Shown: positions 60,729-64,000 of the stretch, in pieces | Layout of the letters: each line of letters begins with the position of its first letter | How positions within the stretch are numbered: position 1 is the stretch's first letter | Made by a program: the position numbers and the translations under genes | Notes under the pieces: model-generated | What the model was told of the DNA's origin: nothing | Database searches by the model: none | The model's input: only the letters and a program-made list of their open reading frames with translations | DNA from: RGIG4079 sp045637505 | GTDB taxonomy: Bacteria; Bacteroidota; Bacteroidia; Bacteroidales; Muribaculaceae | Direction of reading: 5' to 3' | NCBI GenBank assembly: GCA_045637505.1 | Contig: JAZTZO010000022.1 | Span: 1-64,000, forward strand | Length of the DNA: 64,000 nucleotides

Positions 60729-60849
60729 TGTAAATTACGCTTTTTATCCATTATATAAACGATTTTCGGCGTGTTATATTGTAGAAAAAGGGTTGTAAAT
60801 GTCAGATGCAAACATGCGATTTTACCGGATGCCAATTAAATATGATTTT

Positions 60850-62025
60850 CTAATAGTTAAAGCCAAATTGCCATAATGGAATGACAATACCATGGCCAAA
60901 TTCAATATCATCACGAACAATAATTCCATTAGCTACATCTTCTATTTGTTTTTTCCCTTTCTTTTTTCCGCCAATCTCAAATGTATATTTTTCAATAGAA
61001 AAATCAGAAATTTTTGATGATGTGATGAAGTTTTTTGTTCTCATTTGATTATAAAAAAATGTTTCTCGAATATTCCCTATATCAGGATTCCCACATGCGA
61101 GAACATTCATAAGGCTTGGATTGTCAATGTAAACTTTTTCTATTTTCCCTAGGCCTCGCAGACCACTAGTTCCATCACGTAATAGACCTATCATGCCTGC
61201 TTTTTCAAGATATACCAAATAGTCAGTAATGTTATTTTTACTTACAGAAATTTCAGTAGCAAGGTTTTCGGCATTGGGTTTATATGGAGCCAAATGTGAG
61301 ATAACCGATAGTAATTGTTTTAATTTTCTAGCTGTAGAAGCTTTCATGTCAGCATATTGAGGAATGTCTGATTCCGTAGTTTGTGATACTACTTGTTCCA
61401 TTTTTAATTCAAATCCACCTTCTATGGAAAATGGATAATATCCTCTTTTTAGGTATTCTCGGAATATAGGTAATGGATGTTTTAATTCAGGAATCTCTAC
61501 TTTGTGCGATAAAATTTCTTCAAGAGAATATATTTTGCTTTTTATTTCGTGGAACATTTCCAAATATTCGCGAAATGATAACCCTTGCATATTATAGATG
61601 ACGGCTCGTCTGCTTAAATCGGCTTCTCCTTGTCGAATGTCTAACACTGAAGATCCAGTAAAGACAACGTGTAAATCGGGGTGCACATCGTAGATTTGTT
61701 TCAACTCTCGCGACCATCCTTTATATTTGTGAACTTCGTCAATGTATAAATGTGTGCCACCCTCTTTTATAAATTCATCGGCAAGTGAAACAAGAGAGTT
61801 TGAAGAAAAATACATATTGTCGGCTGATACATATAGGGGCAATCCTATGTGTGTAGTGCGCAATATATGTTGTTGTATCATCGTTGATTTTCCAATTCCA
61901 CGTGGCCCAACAATTCCTATAAGACGGCTATCCCAGTCTATTTCTTGATACTTATATCGTACAAATTTAGTCGGAGTATTGCTTAAAATCTCCTTCATGT
62001 AACTAAATAAAGTTGTGTCTATCAT
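60850..62025 (-). CDS. AAA ATPase of the DUF4143-type family (second copy)
   Basis: A 391-residue ATPase. Walker A GPRGIGKSTMIQQ (about residues 39-51), Walker B THLYIDEVHK (about 91-100), sensor HVVFTGSSVLDI, winged helix region (NAENLATEISVSKNNITDYLVYLEKAGMIGLL, about 258-289) and a degenerate C-terminal nuclease-like core (KYTFEIGGKKKGKKQIED). It differs strongly in sequence from the copy at 27640. Its promoter (TATATTTG, 62043-62050) is covered by a palindrome, as in the first copy. Function of the family unsettled. Confidence 0.88.
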   Translation of the reverse strand: MIDTTLFSYMKEILSNTPTKFVRYKYQEIDWDSRLIGIVGPRGIGKSTMIQQHILRTTHIGLPLYVSADNMYFSSNSLVSLADEFIKEGGTHLYIDEVHKYKGWSRELKQIYDVHPDLHVVFTGSSVLDIRQGEADLSRRAVIYNMQGLSFREYLEMFHEIKSKIYSLEEILSHKVEIPELKHPLPIFREYLKRGYYPFSIEGGFELKMEQVVSQTTESDIPQYADMKASTARKLKQLLSVISHLAPYKPNAENLATEISVSKNNITDYLVYLEKAGMIGLLRDGTSGLRGLGKIEKVYIDNPSLMNVLACGNPDIGNIRETFFYNQMRTKNFITSSKISDFSIEKYTFEIGGKKKGKKQIEDVANGIIVRDDIEFGHGIVIPLWQFGFNY

Positions 62026-62042
62026 AATGGTAATTTTTTTTG

Positions 62043-62105
62043 CAAATATAATAAAAATCCCTCAATGAGGGATGATTTTTTAAAAAAAAGCACTCAATGA
62101 AGGAT
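62043..62105 (-). promoter_or_regulatory. Promoter and palindromic operator of the second ATPase
   Basis: TATATTTG (minus strand, 62043-62050) is preceded by the 17-bp palindrome ATCCCTCAATGAGGGAT (62057-62073) and by a partial second copy (62091-62105) offset by 32 bp, about three helical turns. Confidence 0.7.
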
Positions 62106-62183
62106 TTTTGCCCATATTGATAACGCCAAACGGATAAAAGAAGTAAGTTGTTCAAAATTATATCGGCCACTAATGGATAAAAC

Positions 62184-62214
62184 ACAAAAACCTCGACTAT
62201 TGTCGAGGTTTATT
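62184..62214 (-). terminator. Terminator following the tRNA fragment
   Basis: Stem AAACCTCGAC/GTCGAGGTTT with a 4-nt loop, followed by TTTTTG on the minus strand, 7-25 bp after the tRNA 3' end. It looks like the original terminator of a tRNA gene. Confidence 0.75.
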
Positions 62215-62220
62215 TCTTTT

Positions 62221-62252
62221 GAGCGGAAGACGGGGCTCAAACCCGCGACCCT
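62221..62252 (-). pseudogene. tRNA-Gly 3' fragment, probable attachment-site scar
   Basis: Minus strand: the variable loop end GGGTC, the T arm GCGGG-TTTGAGC-CCCGT, then CTTCCGC and T, which match the 3' part of tRNA-Gly genes beginning GCGGAAG. The 5' half is missing and no CCA follows. Integration of mobile elements into the 3' end of tRNA genes leaves exactly such a piece. Since the terminator lies downstream, the element should lie at higher coordinates. Confidence 0.7.
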
Positions 62253-62276
62253 CTGTAATATTTAAAAATACTATTC

Positions 62277-64000
62277 TTAATTATATTTGAAAGGATAATC
62301 AAATGATTTCCAATTGGTACTTGTTGTTATTAATTTGTAGAAAGATGGGTTCAAATATGGTTTAAGTTTGTCATAGCTTACTTCTATGTGAACACATCCA
62401 GCTGCACCTGGGCCAATTTCGTAATTGTCGAAGATAAAAGAGATGCCATTTTTTCCTATACGAATATTGTTGGGAACTCGTTCAGCTTTGTCATAACCAT
62501 ATTCACTTCTTTTGTTTAATGCTGTAATTTGTTGATTTATAAGCTTCAAAATGTTGGCTCTGGTTGCGCTTGAATTGAAAATCTGATTATTTTTAATGAT
62601 ATAATCATTATTAGATGCGTTGCGAACAAGAGTTATATATTCATATGATGTAGTTCCTTGATTTCCACCATATCCACCATTGTGTATATATAAGGCAAAT
62701 CCAATAAGGTTAGAAGAACTAATATATGGATATAGAGAATATTCGGTCCAGCCTGAATTAATGTGGCTAACGTTGGAATATTCGGTATTGGTTAATTTGT
62801 ATCTAATGCCCTCGTGTGACATAGAAAAATTGTTTTTTACATAATTGATTGCTTTATTAAAATCATTGTGATTTTGTGTTTCTAACAAGCTATATGTAAG
62901 CAATTTGTTTGCTATATCTATATTGATGCCATTCAACGAAGTTGGAACCTTTAAATCAAAACTGATGGTGTGTGTGCCATAGGCATACTTGTCTTCCCAA
63001 TCGTCGTAAATTTTTCTTTCAGAAGCCCATGTATAAGATTTATTTATATTTTCAAATTTATCTTCTGACCCTGTTGAAAAATTGGTTTTAGTAAAGGCTT
63101 TAGATGCAGTAAATCCATCTTCAACAATTATTTCCACACGACGATTTTGGGCACGACCCCATTCGGTATCGTTTGATGCTACGTAATCGCTTAATGGAAT
63201 GCCTATTGTGGAGATGCGAGTGTTGGAGATTCCATTTGAAACTAAACGACTGCCAACAGCTTCGGCTCGTTGTGTTGATAGTTGTTGGTTTGTTTCCAAT
63301 GAGCCAATGTTATCGGTGTAGCCCTTGATAATCACTCCTGTTGATGGGAGTTTCTTTAGAACAGTTGCTACCTTGTCAATATAGCTTCGTGCAGCACTAT
63401 TTAGGTCGGCTTTTGCAAATTCAAACAAAATTTTGTCATCAAAAACCATTTTGAACGCACGACGTCCGTTGTTTGATGAAACTTGCTCTATTTTAACGTT
63501 TTTACCAAATGCTTCTTCGAGCAAATTTTGTTCAAGCACTATTTCGTAGTAAGTAACATTTTGTTTTTTATAACTTGGACGATTTACAACCTTGTTGTTT
63601 GTATCAATACCTACGCTTAAAGCAATCCAATTGCCATTACTATCTTTGTGATAAAAAACACCATTGTATAATATTAAGTTGCAATATTTTGGCACGATGA
63701 TTTCACGTCCGTTAATGTCACATGCTCCATAATAACCGTTTTTGCACACACGATAATAGATTCGTCCGTCGGAGCTGGTTTTTGTGATGGAAGAATATCC
63801 TCGACTTACGGGGATTATTGACTTGCCCGAAGTATTGTAGATTCCTGCCCATGAGCCATCCCACACCACGAAATATCCGTCATAATAGGGGATATATTCA
63901 ACTTTAGTGTAATTAGCCGGAACGATAGTTGTACCAGTTGTAGATGTTGCACCTTTCTTTTTTGTAGAGTTGTTAGACATAGAAAGCCATTTGTAATTAT
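62277..64000 (-). CDS. WG-repeat / OmpA-like / DUF3298 protein, start outside the window
   Basis: At least 567 residues from an internal Met at 63980; the frame stays open to the window edge, so the true start may lie outside. Order: WG repeats (FVVWDGSWAGIYNTSGKSIIPV, VCKNGYYGACDINGREIIVP; up to about residue 125), an OmpA-C peptidoglycan-binding domain (ILFEFAKADLNSAARSYIDKVATVL ... GYTDNIGSLETNQQLSTQRAEAVGSRLVSNGI, about 184-290), and a C-terminal DUF3298-like domain (ISFDLKVPTSLNGI, ISFIFDNYEIGPGAAGCVHIEVSYDKL). A cell-envelope role is likely. The combination is unusual. It lies beyond the tRNA scar and may be part of an integrated element. Confidence 0.78.
   Translation of the reverse strand, partial: NYKWLSMSNNSTKKKGATSTTGTTIVPANYTKVEYIPYYDGYFVVWDGSWAGIYNTSGKSIIPVSRGYSSITKTSSDGRIYYRVCKNGYYGACDINGREIIVPKYCNLILYNGVFYHKDSNGNWIALSVGIDTNNKVVNRPSYKKQNVTYYEIVLEQNLLEEAFGKNVKIEQVSSNNGRRAFKMVFDDKILFEFAKADLNSAARSYIDKVATVLKKLPSTGVIIKGYTDNIGSLETNQQLSTQRAEAVGSRLVSNGISNTRISTIGIPLSDYVASNDTEWGRAQNRRVEIIVEDGFTASKAFTKTNFSTGSEDKFENINKSYTWASERKIYDDWEDKYAYGTHTISFDLKVPTSLNGINIDIANKLLTYSLLETQNHNDFNKAINYVKNNFSMSHEGIRYKLTNTEYSNVSHINSGWTEYSLYPYISSSNLIGFALYIHNGGYGGNQGTTSYEYITLVRNASNNDYIIKNNQIFNSSATRANILKLINQQITALNKRSEYGYDKAERVPNNIRIGKNGISFIFDNYEIGPGAAGCVHIEVSYDKLKPYLNPSFYKLITTSTNWKSFDYPFKYN

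Noticed and set aside
1..64000. CRISPR arrays, rRNA genes or intact tRNA genes
   Set aside because: No regularly spaced repeats of CRISPR type, no rRNA sequence and only one partial tRNA were seen.

Overview
The window looks like a chromosomal stretch of a gut-type member of the order Bacteroidales, possibly Muribaculaceae or a relative; the family is an inference. Signs are promoters of the form TTTG-N19-21-TAnnTTTG, a secreted protein with a type IX secretion C-terminal sorting domain, ATP-dependent PEP carboxykinase, menaquinone synthesis, and an inositol-lipid type gene cluster. There is no rRNA operon, intact tRNA or CRISPR array.

Layout: 1-1.1 kb holds hairpin repeats, a repeat-extended hypothetical gene and a candidate small RNA. 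1.1-7.7 kb (minus strand) holds myo-inositol-phosphate synthase and an operon running pdxA, GtrA protein, nucleotidyltransferase, ATP-grasp enzyme, CDP-alcohol phosphatidyltransferase and HAD protein. 7.9-13.5 kb is housekeeping: MscS channel, mnmD, rlmN, U32 protein, SlyD-like isomerase. 13.7-19.1 kb is an isolated group of virion-shell-like genes (capsid-like with a membrane anchor, adaptor-like, portal-like) without terminase, tail or integrase, ending in dispersed repeats. 19.4-23.7 kb is one 1413-residue T9SS cargo gene. 24-37 kb (minus) holds mutS, a DUF4143 ATPase between two perfect 40-bp promoter repeats, a zeta-toxin pair, pckA, an MBL hydrolase, a PpiD-like chaperone and metK with a SAM-II-like leader. 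37.9-42.8 kb (plus) holds rsmA, mgtE and four unknown genes. 42.8-47 kb (minus) holds a ModF-like ABC ATPase, menA and an AAA-DUF4435 fusion. 47-57.3 kb mixes lipoproteins, a glutaminyl-cyclase-like peptidase, sufE, a peptide transporter, a WYL regulator divergent from rtcB, a cytidylate-kinase-like protein and an SGNH hydrolase. 57.4-62 kb (minus) holds mtnN-luxS with an AlbA_2 gene, a beta-helix lipoprotein and a second DUF4143-type ATPase. At 62.2 kb a tRNA-Gly 3' fragment with a terminator looks like an attachment scar, followed by a WG/OmpA/DUF3298 protein that runs off the right edge.

How the parts work together: the inositol cluster probably makes an inositol phospholipid; metK, luxS and mtnN are the methyl-cycle genes, with metK apparently under riboswitch control; the glutaminyl cyclase and PpiD-like protein fit envelope maturation. 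The most unusual elements are the orphan virion-shell module, the palindromic operators at both DUF4143 ATPases, the palindrome shared by the WYL gene and rtcB, and the metK leader.
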